Below, piece by piece: positions 35,192-42,430 of a stretch of 42,430 nucleotides of DNA. The stretch lies in the NCBI GenBank assembly GCA_026417615.1, contig JAOACY010000056.1:1-42430 (forward strand), read 5' to 3'. The position numbers were made by a program, and so were the translations under genes. The DNA is from Clostridia bacterium. Its GTDB lineage: Bacteria > Bacillota > Clostridia > Acetivibrionales > JAFADI01. The first letter of the stretch is position 1. Each line of letters starts with the position of its first letter. The notes under the pieces were generated by a model that saw only the letters and a list, made by a program, of their open reading frames with translations, ran no database searches and was not told where the DNA came from.

Positions 35192-36074
35192 TCTTACCAC
35201 CTACCATTTCAATGAATATCTCCTGCAGATTAAGCTTTTTCCTTCCAATGGTTTCCACTTCTATCGAGCTTTTCATAATCTCGTCAAGTTTTGGCTTGAA
35301 ATGCTGAGCATTCTCCAATTTGATTCTATAATTATGCGGTGCATAGTTTTCAACTCCGACAATGCCTTCTACTCTGGATTTTGTGGAGAAATACAAATAA
35401 TCCGAGCTGAATTTGGCCAGTAAGTCAATTATGGGGCCCGAATACACACTTTCTCCCTTATCAATAATGCAGATATCTTCACATACTCCCTCAATCAAGG
35501 CCAGCTGATGGCTTGAAACCAATATGCATTTGCCTCTGTCTTTAAGCTCCAGCATCAAATCAATAAACAGCTGCATATTAACAGGGTCAAGGCCGCTGAA
35601 GGGTTCATCAAGAATTACAATGTCAGGGTCATGAACCAGGGCGGCTATCATCTGTACTTTTTGCTGATTCCCTTTTGAAAGGCTTTCTAGCTTCTTATTC
35701 CTGTAATCCTGTATTTCAAAGCGCTTAAGCCAATAATCAATTGCATTGTCCGCTTCCTTTTTGCTCATACCTTTCAGCTTTGCGAGAAATTCCAGCTGAA
35801 AGCCCAGCTTTTCCTTTGTAAATAAGCCTCTTTCCTCAGGCAGATACCCGACCTTTTTAAAATCAGGCTTTCTTTTCAGCCCGTTTATTAAAATCTCACC
35901 CTTGTCTTCTTTAAGCAGCCCAAGCAAGCAACGTATTGAAGTTGTTTTCCCTGAGCCGTTGCGGCCGCATAATGCGGTCAGCTTACCGCTTGAAAAAGAA
36001 AAATCAACATTATTTACGGCGCAAAAGTTGCCGTAGTATTTTACCAGACCCTTAACTTCCACTCTGTTCAACAA
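35178..36074 (-). CDS. ABC transporter ATPase (298 aa)
   Basis: Walker A GRNGSGKTTSIRCLLG, Q-loop VGYLPEERGLF, signature LSKGNQQKV, Walker B IVILDEPFSGLDP and H-loop VSSHQ are all intact. It starts at a TTG after GGGAGG and overlaps the M50 gene by 7 bp. Resembles NatA/YhaQ ATPases of ABC-2 exporters. Works with the following permease. Confidence 0.95.
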   Translation of the reverse strand: MLNRVEVKGLVKYYGNFCAVNNVDFSFSSGKLTALCGRNGSGKTTSIRCLLGLLKEDKGEILINGLKRKPDFKKVGYLPEERGLFTKEKLGFQLEFLAKLKGMSKKEADNAIDYWLKRFEIQDYRNKKLESLSKGNQQKVQMIAALVHDPDIVILDEPFSGLDPVNMQLFIDLMLELKDRGKCILVSSHQLALIEGVCEDICIIDKGESVYSGPIIDLLAKFSSDYLYFSTKSRVEGIVGVENYAPHNYRIKLENAQHFKPKLDEIMKSSIEVETIGRKKLNLQEIFIEMVGGKNERF

Positions 36075-37285
36075 TTATTCCTCCCTGCATCTATTGTCAT
36101 AATCATCCTGTGATAGTCGTTCCTGATAATTCTGTAATAATACTGCAATGTCTTGATAAAGTCCAGAATTATTACAGCCGCAACAATCACTGTAATGGCG
36201 TTTCCCCAAGCTCCGTCAAGATTTATTATGCTTTTTATAGTAAAATATGAATAAATCCAAAACAGCTGATGAAAAAACAATGATATTATACCATAAGCTG
36301 ACAGCAGCCTTCTTTTGGTTGGATCAATATTAATATCCTTCAAGTATTTTCTGGCAAATATAGTGGTATACGCCAGTATTACCGATTTATCCATAAGATT
36401 GTCCATTCCTGTCAAGGCCTGCAAGAGCCAATACCCATCGAGCTTTACAAAGGGCACTAAATTATACAGGCTTACAATAATGGTGCTGACTGCCATATAA
36501 AATAACAGAATTATTATTATATTCCAATATGATAGGGCAATTGCAATAATTAACAGAATATTGCCTATAAAAAGATTGGCCAGTATTCCCGACACAGCAA
36601 CAATTGCTCTATGCATTCTGTTCTGGAAGGTATATACGCTTGAAACATCGCAATAAAAACAGGGAATGAGGTAAAAGAGCATTAAGCCCATGGATGTGAC
36701 CTTGCCTCCGTATTTTACGCAAGTAACTGCATGAGCAAATTCATGGAGAAAGGTATTAAACAAGAAAAACAGAAAGATTAAGGCCGCCTCCCAGACCGAA
36801 AAACGCAAATTTACAACTGGTGCCTCGGCATAATAAGCCGCAGAAACAGTTGCCAGGCAAATATAAAAATATCCCATTACAGCAGCGGTCATACAAATCA
36901 ATGAAATCAATCCGGCTTTAGAAAAAAACACAGAATATAAGGGATAAATCACCTGAAGCATTTTCTGCACGTTGAACTTAATTAAGCGAATTTTTTTTAA
37001 TTTTTCCAGTGTGTTAGTTTTGATTTCTTTTATGTTTTCATTTAAAAAGCCCCATTCACTGAACTTATTTAAAAGTATTTCCCTTAATTCATCTGGAATT
37101 TCCTCAACACCATGTAGGTTCAGTTCTTCTGCAGCATCATTCGCTCCCAAAACAGACAGCAAATGATATGTTTCATTCTTACCCAAACGAATGTACTGGT
37201 TGTTGGAGGTATTCTTGATCAAATATGTCTGCGTTGAATCATGCAATCTATTGTCTGGTTGTATTACCAAATGCCTTACATTCAT
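36068..37285 (-). CDS. M50 family intramembrane metalloprotease, RiPP-associated (405 aa)
   Basis: The start is ATG 37283-37285 (MNVRHLVIQ), 9 bp after GCGGAG; a longer TTG frame overlaps the previous gene. Residues 1-85 are a PqqD-like winged-helix segment (YIRLGKNETYHLLSVLG). A helix near 125-150 is followed by the zinc site HEFAH (181-185) in a membrane helix and the third ligand motif NLVPFVKLDGYW (Asp283). Six or more helices in total. Likely cleaves the leader within or near the membrane. Daptide clusters carry an M50 protease of this kind. Confidence 0.92.
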   Translation of the reverse strand: MNVRHLVIQPDNRLHDSTQTYLIKNTSNNQYIRLGKNETYHLLSVLGANDAAEELNLHGVEEIPDELREILLNKFSEWGFLNENIKEIKTNTLEKLKKIRLIKFNVQKMLQVIYPLYSVFFSKAGLISLICMTAAVMGYFYICLATVSAAYYAEAPVVNLRFSVWEAALIFLFFLFNTFLHEFAHAVTCVKYGGKVTSMGLMLFYLIPCFYCDVSSVYTFQNRMHRAIVAVSGILANLFIGNILLIIAIALSYWNIIIILLFYMAVSTIIVSLYNLVPFVKLDGYWLLQALTGMDNLMDKSVILAYTTIFARKYLKDINIDPTKRRLLSAYGIISLFFHQLFWIYSYFTIKSIINLDGAWGNAITVIVAAVIILDFIKTLQYYYRIIRNDYHRMIMTIDAGRNNC

Positions 37286-37311
37286 ATTTTTAGCTCCGCT
37301 TTCAGTTTGAT

Positions 37312-38580
37312 TTAACATATAATATCCGGACAATGCTTTAGTATTGAAACAACTTTTTCTGCCGCATCTTGAAGGTCCATCCTTGAACTGGTATACGGAG
37401 GGAAGAAGCTTAAGCCAGCATTGTAACCTGGATTATAAAAATGATATGTCAGCAGCCCGCGTTTTCTGATTTTAGCCAGAATATCAATAAAACGCATTGT
37501 CTGCGGTTCTTTGTTAAAAGAAATTGCCAGCATCAAGCCGCAGCCCCTTACTGAAACATTTTTATAAGGAGACAGAAGCTCTTTTAGAATATTTTTGAAA
37601 TACTCTCCTTTTGAAGAAACTTCAAATTCTTCATAGTTTTCCATTAAATCAAGAACTGCGTCTGCTGCTGCTATTGCAAGCAGATTGCCTCCTTGAGAGG
37701 AAAAATGCTCCAGAACGGCATGTTTTTCAGCAAATACTCCTGTTACTCTGGATGAAAAAGCTAAAACCCCAAGAGGCAGATATCCGTTGGTTATTCCCTT
37801 TGAAAGGCATGTCAGGTCAGGGTCAATGCCATAGCTTTTAAATACAAAGGGTACGCCTGTCCTTCCGAATCCTGTGGATACTTCATCCGCAACAAGCAGA
37901 ATATCATTCTCCCTGCATAGTTCCTCCAGCCTTTTCAATGCAGCATAAGGCAGAGGTATTATTCCCCCTGAGCCGAAAACAGGCTCTATAATAATACCGG
38001 CCATTGCGTCAGCATTCTGCCTGAAATGCTCCTCGATAGCTTTCAGCCAGAGCTCCGTATTTTCAATATCCCTAGGAGCGCTAATCCATTTGATTCCTCC
38101 AACCATGGGATAATAGTAATTAAATGCTTGATTATCCACACCACTTACACTCATGGCTCCGTAAGATGTTCCATGATATGAAAGATTAAATGCGGAAATA
38201 TCCCTTCTGTTGCTTCCTTTTATGGTCTGGTACAGCCGGCATGTCTTAATGGCTGCTTCTATGCATTCCGACCCTGAACATGTGTATAGCAGAGCGGAGG
38301 ATCCTAGCAGCTTACACAGCCGAACTGCATAATGATGCTGAATGTCCGCAGTATTTGATATTAAATTGCAAAAGGGCAGCCTCTTCAATTGCTCTGTAAT
38401 TCTATTATTGATAGTAGGATTTGAATACCCAAAAGGTACATTCCAAATTCCTCCGCAAAAATCAATGTATTTTTTGCCATTGGAATCATAAAGGTAAATA
38501 TTTTCACCTGTAGTTATAAAAGCGCTTTCATTTCCCTCATACATTCTCTGATTAATCTTTATTACAGGGTTTATGTTCAT
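37312..38580 (-). CDS. Class III PLP aminotransferase, daptide-type candidate (422 aa)
   Basis: Motifs: YTCSGSECIEAAIK (phosphate contact), LSYHGTSYGAMSVSG, GIIIEPVFGSGGIIPLP, LLVADEVSTGFGRTG and the Schiff-base Lys in TCLSKGITNGYLPLG. Normal length. In daptides an enzyme of this class aminates the C-terminal ketone. A free-metabolite role (ornithine or beta-alanine type) is possible, but the position between the recognition protein and the protease favours peptide tailoring. Weak ribosome binding site; probably coupled. Confidence 0.93.
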   Translation of the reverse strand: MNINPVIKINQRMYEGNESAFITTGENIYLYDSNGKKYIDFCGGIWNVPFGYSNPTINNRITEQLKRLPFCNLISNTADIQHHYAVRLCKLLGSSALLYTCSGSECIEAAIKTCRLYQTIKGSNRRDISAFNLSYHGTSYGAMSVSGVDNQAFNYYYPMVGGIKWISAPRDIENTELWLKAIEEHFRQNADAMAGIIIEPVFGSGGIIPLPYAALKRLEELCRENDILLVADEVSTGFGRTGVPFVFKSYGIDPDLTCLSKGITNGYLPLGVLAFSSRVTGVFAEKHAVLEHFSSQGGNLLAIAAADAVLDLMENYEEFEVSSKGEYFKNILKELLSPYKNVSVRGCGLMLAISFNKEPQTMRFIDILAKIRKRGLLTYHFYNPGYNAGLSFFPPYTSSRMDLQDAAEKVVSILKHCPDIIC

Positions 38581-38604
38581 TTTAAAAATATTCTTCCTTT
38601 CATT

Positions 38605-40833
38605 CTATTCAATATCACGATATAATACACCGGCTTTTTTCAAGGTATCCGTAACATACTTTGTTATCTCTCTGGCCTCATCCAGTTCAATGTTCTGTAC
38701 ATATGACAGATGCTCATGAAGCCGCTCAGCTTTAACCCTTTTCAGCAGTAATTCAATTATGCATGCAAACTCCACGCTTACGTTGAAATATTTGTTTGTC
38801 ATTGGTGTCCACATCAGGTATTTTCCCCGGCACAGTAGGATTGATGTAAATTTGGGCAGATATGGAGCTGCTTCTCCTTTTATGTCTGATGGAATAATAT
38901 TAAACATATGCTCGTTGGAAACTTTAACCTCCTCCGGAGTAAGATCCTTAAACTGCGGGTTGGTTTCAATAAGCCCATGGAATACAAATGGAACAATGGC
39001 ATAGTCCAGTATGTGGGAATTCCTTTTCATAACATCACAATATGATTGTTTCATAAAGGCTGGCATTTCAGTACATTTAGGACACCATGGACGTATTGAA
39101 CAGCCGTAGCAGCCTCTCTCCTGAAACACCTTTTCTCTTCTTGTAAAACAGTTGTGACTCAATTCAAACAATGAGGCTCCTACTTTCGCAGCAGGCTCTG
39201 TATTAATATCGCAAGGGTAAATATTGGAGTCATTGTCAATTTTTATTCTGGGTATTTTATCCACGGGACATTCAGAGGATATTACATACCTGCAGCTGTT
39301 TTCAAGATACCCGTATGCAATTGGCATATTTTTTAGCTCATGTGTTTTTTTGTATTCCTCTGCATCCTGTAAAAAGGCTTGATAGTCTTCTTCCTTTGCA
39401 AGGCTAAAAATATAAAGCTCTTTTTCTCTATTTTTAAATTTTTCTTTGATTGAATCAATATTATGTTTTGCTTCGCTGTAAGAAATTTGTTTGTATTTAG
39501 AATCAGATACATAAGCCAGGGAATTTATATAAATGCTTCCATCATCAATAATTATCAAATTGCTTGGATTAAGCCTTGACTGGCTTGATAAAGATTCATG
39601 CTCATTGTAACAGCTATTATTTATTCTTGCGGTTCCAGTGTCATCAAAGAGCAATTTCCCTGAATCTGTATCTGCTTTTTTATCAATAACATGTAAAGAA
39701 GAATTTACACATAACAATTCATTCATAAATTCCTTGGAGCTCTCATTATAGAGCTTTTCAGGCATTTCAACATGATGAACATATCCGTCAAGCTTTACCC
39801 CCGAATACAAACCGGTTTTACTTTTTAATAGTCCTCTGTACAAAGGCATGTAGCTTTGTTTTGTTTTGTCCAGAATTATTGGCTTTATCTCATCATCAAC
39901 CTTTTCAATATCAAGATCACCCATTGGAATTATTTTAAGCAGCTTGGCTTTATATGCCTGTATGAGAATTGATGCAATTTTGGTTTTCGTTGTCAGCCAT
40001 TGGGCAGGGAAGTAAACATTTGAAATTTTGTGTGCTTGAATCAAAGACAAAAGTGTTTCTGCCTGTGAATCTTCGCCAATCATTTCAAATTTTACGCTGA
40101 AACTGCATTTTTCAAACCCTTCTGAATATTTTCCAATATCATTAAGCAGACTCCCATCGACAGGTAAAACAAATTTTAAAAAGGGAGCATTAATATTAAC
40201 CAATTGTTCAAATATCTTTTCAAGAAACGCTTTATCCCTGATAAAAAAACCATGGAACAAGATTGTTTTCTCGTCTGATTCGGAGATTCCCGAATATGCG
40301 GCAGACAGCTTTTCCAGATCTTCAGCTATTGCCTGAAGGCTTCTCAATTCATTGTTGCTTCTCCCAAGCCATATTCCGTATTTTGGCATGTCTCTTGAAA
40401 GCAAGACACCCGTTTTATATGGAGATACCGAAAAAATATCCGCTTGCTCATTTTTGCTTTCACAGCCCAATTGCTCCAGGAGCTTTTCTTCTTCATCGAA
40501 TTTAAGAAATGTAATACCCTCAACATATATTTCAGAAATGTCTCCAATGGCATATATTTCAGTATCCTCAAGCTCTTTTATATGGCTTATCAGAGCTTGA
40601 GCCGTATGCCTGCATTCCTTATGCACTACAAAAACCAAAGCTTCGTCTGATAATGACAAAATATCCTCTGATATGTCGGCAACTGATGGAAGGGACTCAT
40701 CCATATAAATCACAGTTTCTATGCCGTTGCTTTTTAAATAGGCTCTTAAGCAAGCAGTCTGTATTGTTTGAGATGCTTTTACAAATCCGTTTTCATCTTT
40801 TGTTAATTCGACAAAGCAAATATTTTTATTCAT
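38605..40833 (-). CDS. Pseudo-radical-SAM / SPASM-like protein with PqqD-like recognition domain (742 aa)
   Basis: Residues 1-125 resemble a B12-binding domain (TACLRAYLKSNGIETVIYMD). Residues 135-300 resemble the radical SAM barrel, but where enzymes have SRGCxxxCxxC this protein reads GVLLSRDMPKYGIWLGRS, so all three cluster cysteines are gone. Residues 530-600 look like a SPASM cluster domain with Cys541, 562, 575, 578, 584, 587 and 599 (CYGCSIRPWCPKC). Residues 665-740 are PqqD-like (FACIIELLLKRV...ITKYVTDTLKKAGVL), a RiPP recognition element. Probably binds the leader and presents the core to the other enzymes. Start ATG follows GAGGAG. Confidence 0.75.
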   Translation of the reverse strand: MNKNICFVELTKDENGFVKASQTIQTACLRAYLKSNGIETVIYMDESLPSVADISEDILSLSDEALVFVVHKECRHTAQALISHIKELEDTEIYAIGDISEIYVEGITFLKFDEEEKLLEQLGCESKNEQADIFSVSPYKTGVLLSRDMPKYGIWLGRSNNELRSLQAIAEDLEKLSAAYSGISESDEKTILFHGFFIRDKAFLEKIFEQLVNINAPFLKFVLPVDGSLLNDIGKYSEGFEKCSFSVKFEMIGEDSQAETLLSLIQAHKISNVYFPAQWLTTKTKIASILIQAYKAKLLKIIPMGDLDIEKVDDEIKPIILDKTKQSYMPLYRGLLKSKTGLYSGVKLDGYVHHVEMPEKLYNESSKEFMNELLCVNSSLHVIDKKADTDSGKLLFDDTGTARINNSCYNEHESLSSQSRLNPSNLIIIDDGSIYINSLAYVSDSKYKQISYSEAKHNIDSIKEKFKNREKELYIFSLAKEEDYQAFLQDAEEYKKTHELKNMPIAYGYLENSCRYVISSECPVDKIPRIKIDNDSNIYPCDINTEPAAKVGASLFELSHNCFTRREKVFQERGCYGCSIRPWCPKCTEMPAFMKQSYCDVMKRNSHILDYAIVPFVFHGLIETNPQFKDLTPEEVKVSNEHMFNIIPSDIKGEAAPYLPKFTSILLCRGKYLMWTPMTNKYFNVSVEFACIIELLLKRVKAERLHEHLSYVQNIELDEAREITKYVTDTLKKAGVLYRDIE

Positions 40834-40871
40834 AGTGTCTCCTCACAATATGCATTTTTATATTTTTTTAA

Positions 40872-41675
40872 TTAATTTTTTTTGAGCATTCTACAGAAAT
40901 AATTAACTGAATTTGCATCCTTAATAATTTCACACGAGCCGAATTTGCTTTTTTCTGCCGCAAACTCAATATCTTCTTTTCCAAAAATTCTATATTCCGT
41001 CTGACTAAGCAGAATTTTTTCTTCAGTTCCGGGTACTATCTTTATGAAATTGACGGTAGCCCTCTTTTCCTCATAATCTATAAACCTTTGCATGCATATC
41101 AATGCCAGCTTGCCATCTTTTTCTTCAAAATCAAAAACACCCATTGGATTTTCAGCCTCATTGCTTCGCCTTGACGCCGGCAGGTCTTCAATATTAAAAA
41201 ACAAGCACCCGCCAGGATTCAGCAAGTCATGCATTTCGTTAAAAAAAGCAATAAAATCCTTTTCCATTAACCTTATACTGGTTGCGCCAATCATTATGAT
41301 GTTATATGTTTCATCCAAATCAAGCTTTGTCATATCCTGACATACAAGTGAAACATTATTTTTGTATTTTTCATATCTTTTATTCTTTTCCAATTGCTGC
41401 CGTAAATTCAGCAGCATATCCTCCGACAGGTCCACGGCTGTAATTCTGAAGCCTGCCTTTAAAAGCGGAAGCGTCAGCCTTCCGCTTCCGCAGCACAGCT
41501 CAAGAATAGGTCCTCCATGTATTACTGCCTGCTGCAGGAACATGGGATAATCATCATAAACAATGGATATCTGATCGTATAACTCTGCTGCCTCTTTATA
41601 ATAAAGAGGCCTTTCGTTAATCAGCTCAGGATATTTGTTTTTAATCCGTTCAAATACACCTTGATATTTTTTCAT
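40872..41675 (-). CDS. Class I SAM-dependent methyltransferase (267 aa)
   Basis: Motif I is GPILELCCGSGRLTLPLLKAG, motif II ITAVDLSEDML, and later motifs YNIIMIGATSIRL and LLNPGGCLFFNIED are intact. N-terminal 60 residues form an entry helix pair. It is the first enzyme after the precursor genes, 20 bp away. In daptides a methyltransferase dimethylates the new terminal amine; that is the likely role here. Confidence 0.9.
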   Translation of the reverse strand: MKKYQGVFERIKNKYPELINERPLYYKEAAELYDQISIVYDDYPMFLQQAVIHGGPILELCCGSGRLTLPLLKAGFRITAVDLSEDMLLNLRQQLEKNKRYEKYKNNVSLVCQDMTKLDLDETYNIIMIGATSIRLMEKDFIAFFNEMHDLLNPGGCLFFNIEDLPASRRSNEAENPMGVFDFEEKDGKLALICMQRFIDYEEKRATVNFIKIVPGTEEKILLSQTEYRIFGKEDIEFAAEKSKFGSCEIIKDANSVNYFCRMLKKN

Positions 41676-41695
41676 ATTCTCTCTTCCATTTTTCT

Positions 41696-41851
41696 TTACG
41701 AGTTGGATGATTTTCGATTAACAGTCAATCTAACCACAATTATGGCAATAGCTATGCCTATTGCCACAAAGGGTGCGGCCGCCATGGCAAAATCATAAAA
41801 AGGTCCGAATTCTTCTGCGGCTTCGATTTCCTCATATAATAAACTTCTCAT
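41696..41851 (-). CDS. RiPP precursor peptide 3 (51 aa)
   Basis: Start ATG 41849-41851 follows CAGGAGG. The peptide begins MRSLLYEEIEAAEEFG, then PFYDFAMAAAPFVAIG and IAIAIIVVRL, ending TVNRKSSNS. The leader repeats the LxYEE(I/L)exxEE(L/F) pattern of the two other precursors, and DFxxAAAPF is shared with precursor 2. Unlike them it ends in a polar basic tail and Ser, not Thr. It could be a diverged substrate, an immunity-like peptide, or a product after loss of the true end. Confidence 0.8.
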   Translation of the reverse strand: MRSLLYEEIEAAEEFGPFYDFAMAAAPFVAIGIAIAIIVVRLTVNRKSSNS

Positions 41852-41892
41852 CACTCATACCTCCTGATGTTTTATTTGTCATCTCTTAATAG

Positions 41893-41927
41893 AGGTTATA
41901 TGGGTCATGTTTTGACCCATATAACCT
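41893..41927 (-). promoter_or_regulatory. Perfect hairpin between precursor genes 2 and 3
   Basis: Arms AGGTTATATGGGTCA and TGACCCATATAACCT (15 bp, perfect) with a 5-nt loop. No T-run follows. It could be a partial terminator or a processing and stabilising structure that raises precursor mRNA over downstream genes. Confidence 0.7.
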
Positions 41928-41941
41928 TAAATTTGTGTTTA

Positions 41942-42067
41942 TTATGTGGCTATTGCTATAGCAGCAGCTAATCCCATAGCTATAAAAGGAGCTGCAGCTG
42001 CACAGAAATCCGCAAAATCTCCAAGCTCTTCAACCTTATCCAGTTCTTCGAAGTATAAATTTTTCAT
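41942..42067 (-). CDS. RiPP precursor peptide 2, Thr-terminated (41 aa)
   Basis: Start ATG 42065-42067 after AAAGGAGGAG. The leader is MKNLYFEELDKVEELGDF, then ADFCAAAAPFIAMG and LAAAIAIAT at the C-terminus. The core is a hydrophobic Ala/Ile-rich helix ending in Thr, as in daptide precursors. The leader shares LYFEEL with precursor 1. Confidence 0.88.
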   Translation of the reverse strand: MKNLYFEELDKVEELGDFADFCAAAAPFIAMGLAAAIAIAT

Positions 42068-42127
42068 CAGAACTCTCCTCCTTTCTTGTCAATCCGGCAG
42101 AAATGCCTCATAATTCAAAAATACTAA

Positions 42128-42268
42128 TCAAGTGGCTGCACCTGCAACTATTACATATACTACTATACCGCAAGCAATACCTGCTGCTCCTGCCAATGCA
42201 TACTCCCACCATTCAGTAAGCTCTTCATGAGCTTCCAGCTCTTCAAAATACAATGCGTACTTACTCAT
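42128..42268 (-). CDS. RiPP precursor peptide 1, Thr-terminated (46 aa)
   Basis: Start ATG 42266-42268 after AAAGGGGGG. The leader is MSKYALYFEELEAHEELTE, then WWEYALAGAAGIACG and IVVYVIVAGAAT. Same LYFEEL leader as precursor 2 and a hydrophobic helix ending in Thr. It is the first gene of the cluster; the promoter must lie in 42269-42430. Confidence 0.88.
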   Translation of the reverse strand: MSKYALYFEELEAHEELTEWWEYALAGAAGIACGIVVYVIVAGAAT

Positions 42269-42420
42269 TACTATTCCCCCCTTTCCTTAAGGTTAGTGTA
42301 AAGTAAATTACACTTGGTTTATATTGAAGTATGCTATTTGCAAGAAGTTCAGAGTTTTTTGATATAAAAAAACAATGACCCCCTCTTTTCTGGTATAATT
42401 GAATGGCCAAAAACAAAAAT

Positions 42421-42430
42421 CCGAAAGGAA
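42421..42430 (+). promoter_or_regulatory. Probable ribosome binding site of a divergent gene beyond the window
   Basis: The window ends with CCGAAAGGAA, and a TATAAT lies 21 bp upstream (42394-42399, plus strand). The 162-bp spacer 42269-42430 is thus probably a divergent promoter region between the cluster and a plus-strand gene, possibly its regulator. Confidence 0.35.

Noticed and set aside
38605-42268. Sactipeptide or lasso peptide cluster
   Set aside because: The precursors are not Cys-rich and there is no lasso cyclase or B-protein; the SPASM-like protein lacks the catalytic cysteines. The aminotransferase, SDR and terminal Thr fit daptides better.
42269-42350. Minus-strand promoter of the RiPP operon (TTCTTG and TATAAA with 17 bp)
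   Set aside because: The -35 match is too weak to list as a feature, though the promoter must lie in this spacer.

Overview
The window is a chromosomal segment of a spore-forming Firmicute, most likely a Clostridia member of the Ruminiclostridium/Hungateiclostridium type. This rests on sporulation genes (spoVG, spoVT, yabP, yabQ), the Clostridia-like order mazG/hup/rqcP and spoVT/prsA-like/mfd/pth/prs/glmU/spoVG/purR/murC, AGGAGG ribosome binding sites, AT-rich spacers and frequent TTG or GTG starts. The species cannot be named from sequence alone.

Layout. (1) 1-374: 5' end of a lipoprotein solute-binding gene on the minus strand. (2) 625-7517, plus strand: four genes with little known function (a 1452-aa multi-domain membrane protein, a Gln/Pro-rich membrane protein, a four-helix membrane protein and an AIM24/TIGR00266 protein). 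A long perfect inverted repeat follows. (3) 7609-7789, minus: tRNA-fMet and tRNA-Leu(TAA) behind a textbook sigma-A promoter. (4) 7870-23391, minus: housekeeping and sporulation block (S1-domain protein, DivIC-like, yabQ, yabP, rqcP, hup, mazG, spoVT, PrsA-like foldase, mfd, pth, prs, malic enzyme, a second prs, glmU, spoVG, purR). (5) 23962-25395, plus: murC. (6) 25500-28366: a scarred junction with a 55-aa glycine-rich peptide, an orphan adenylation-C/carrier protein, a GT4 glycosyltransferase and a 5'-truncated ABC ATPase. (7) 28388-42268, minus: a compact RiPP gene cluster that begins with three short precursor peptides.

The main discovery candidate is region 7. Three 41-51 aa precursors share an acidic LYFEEL-type leader and have hydrophobic Ala/Ile/Gly-rich cores; two end in threonine. 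Downstream come a methyltransferase, a protein with a PqqD-like recognition domain, a class III aminotransferase, an M50 intramembrane metalloprotease, an ABC-2 transporter and a short-chain dehydrogenase. This set matches daptide biosynthesis, in which a C-terminal Thr is oxidatively decarboxylated, transaminated and N,N-dimethylated to a diamine terminus. The cluster also carries a B12-type radical SAM enzyme, a GT1 glycosyltransferase, an unknown 135-aa protein and a nucleotidyltransferase fused to a degenerate NRPS adenylation domain. The recognition protein looks like a B12-radical SAM-SPASM enzyme that has lost its cluster-binding cysteines.

The adenylation domain appears split at its A8 hinge: its N-terminal core lies at 28388-30169 (minus) and its C-terminal subdomain plus carrier protein at 25882-26520 (plus), with key catalytic residues replaced in both halves. 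This suggests an inversion that broke an already dying or repurposed module. Two families of palindromic intergenic repeats (three copies of about 90 bp; two of another type) are scattered through the housekeeping part. Regulatory signals include a near-perfect sigma-H promoter before spoVG, a probable sigma-G promoter before spoVT and a PurBox-like pair before purR.
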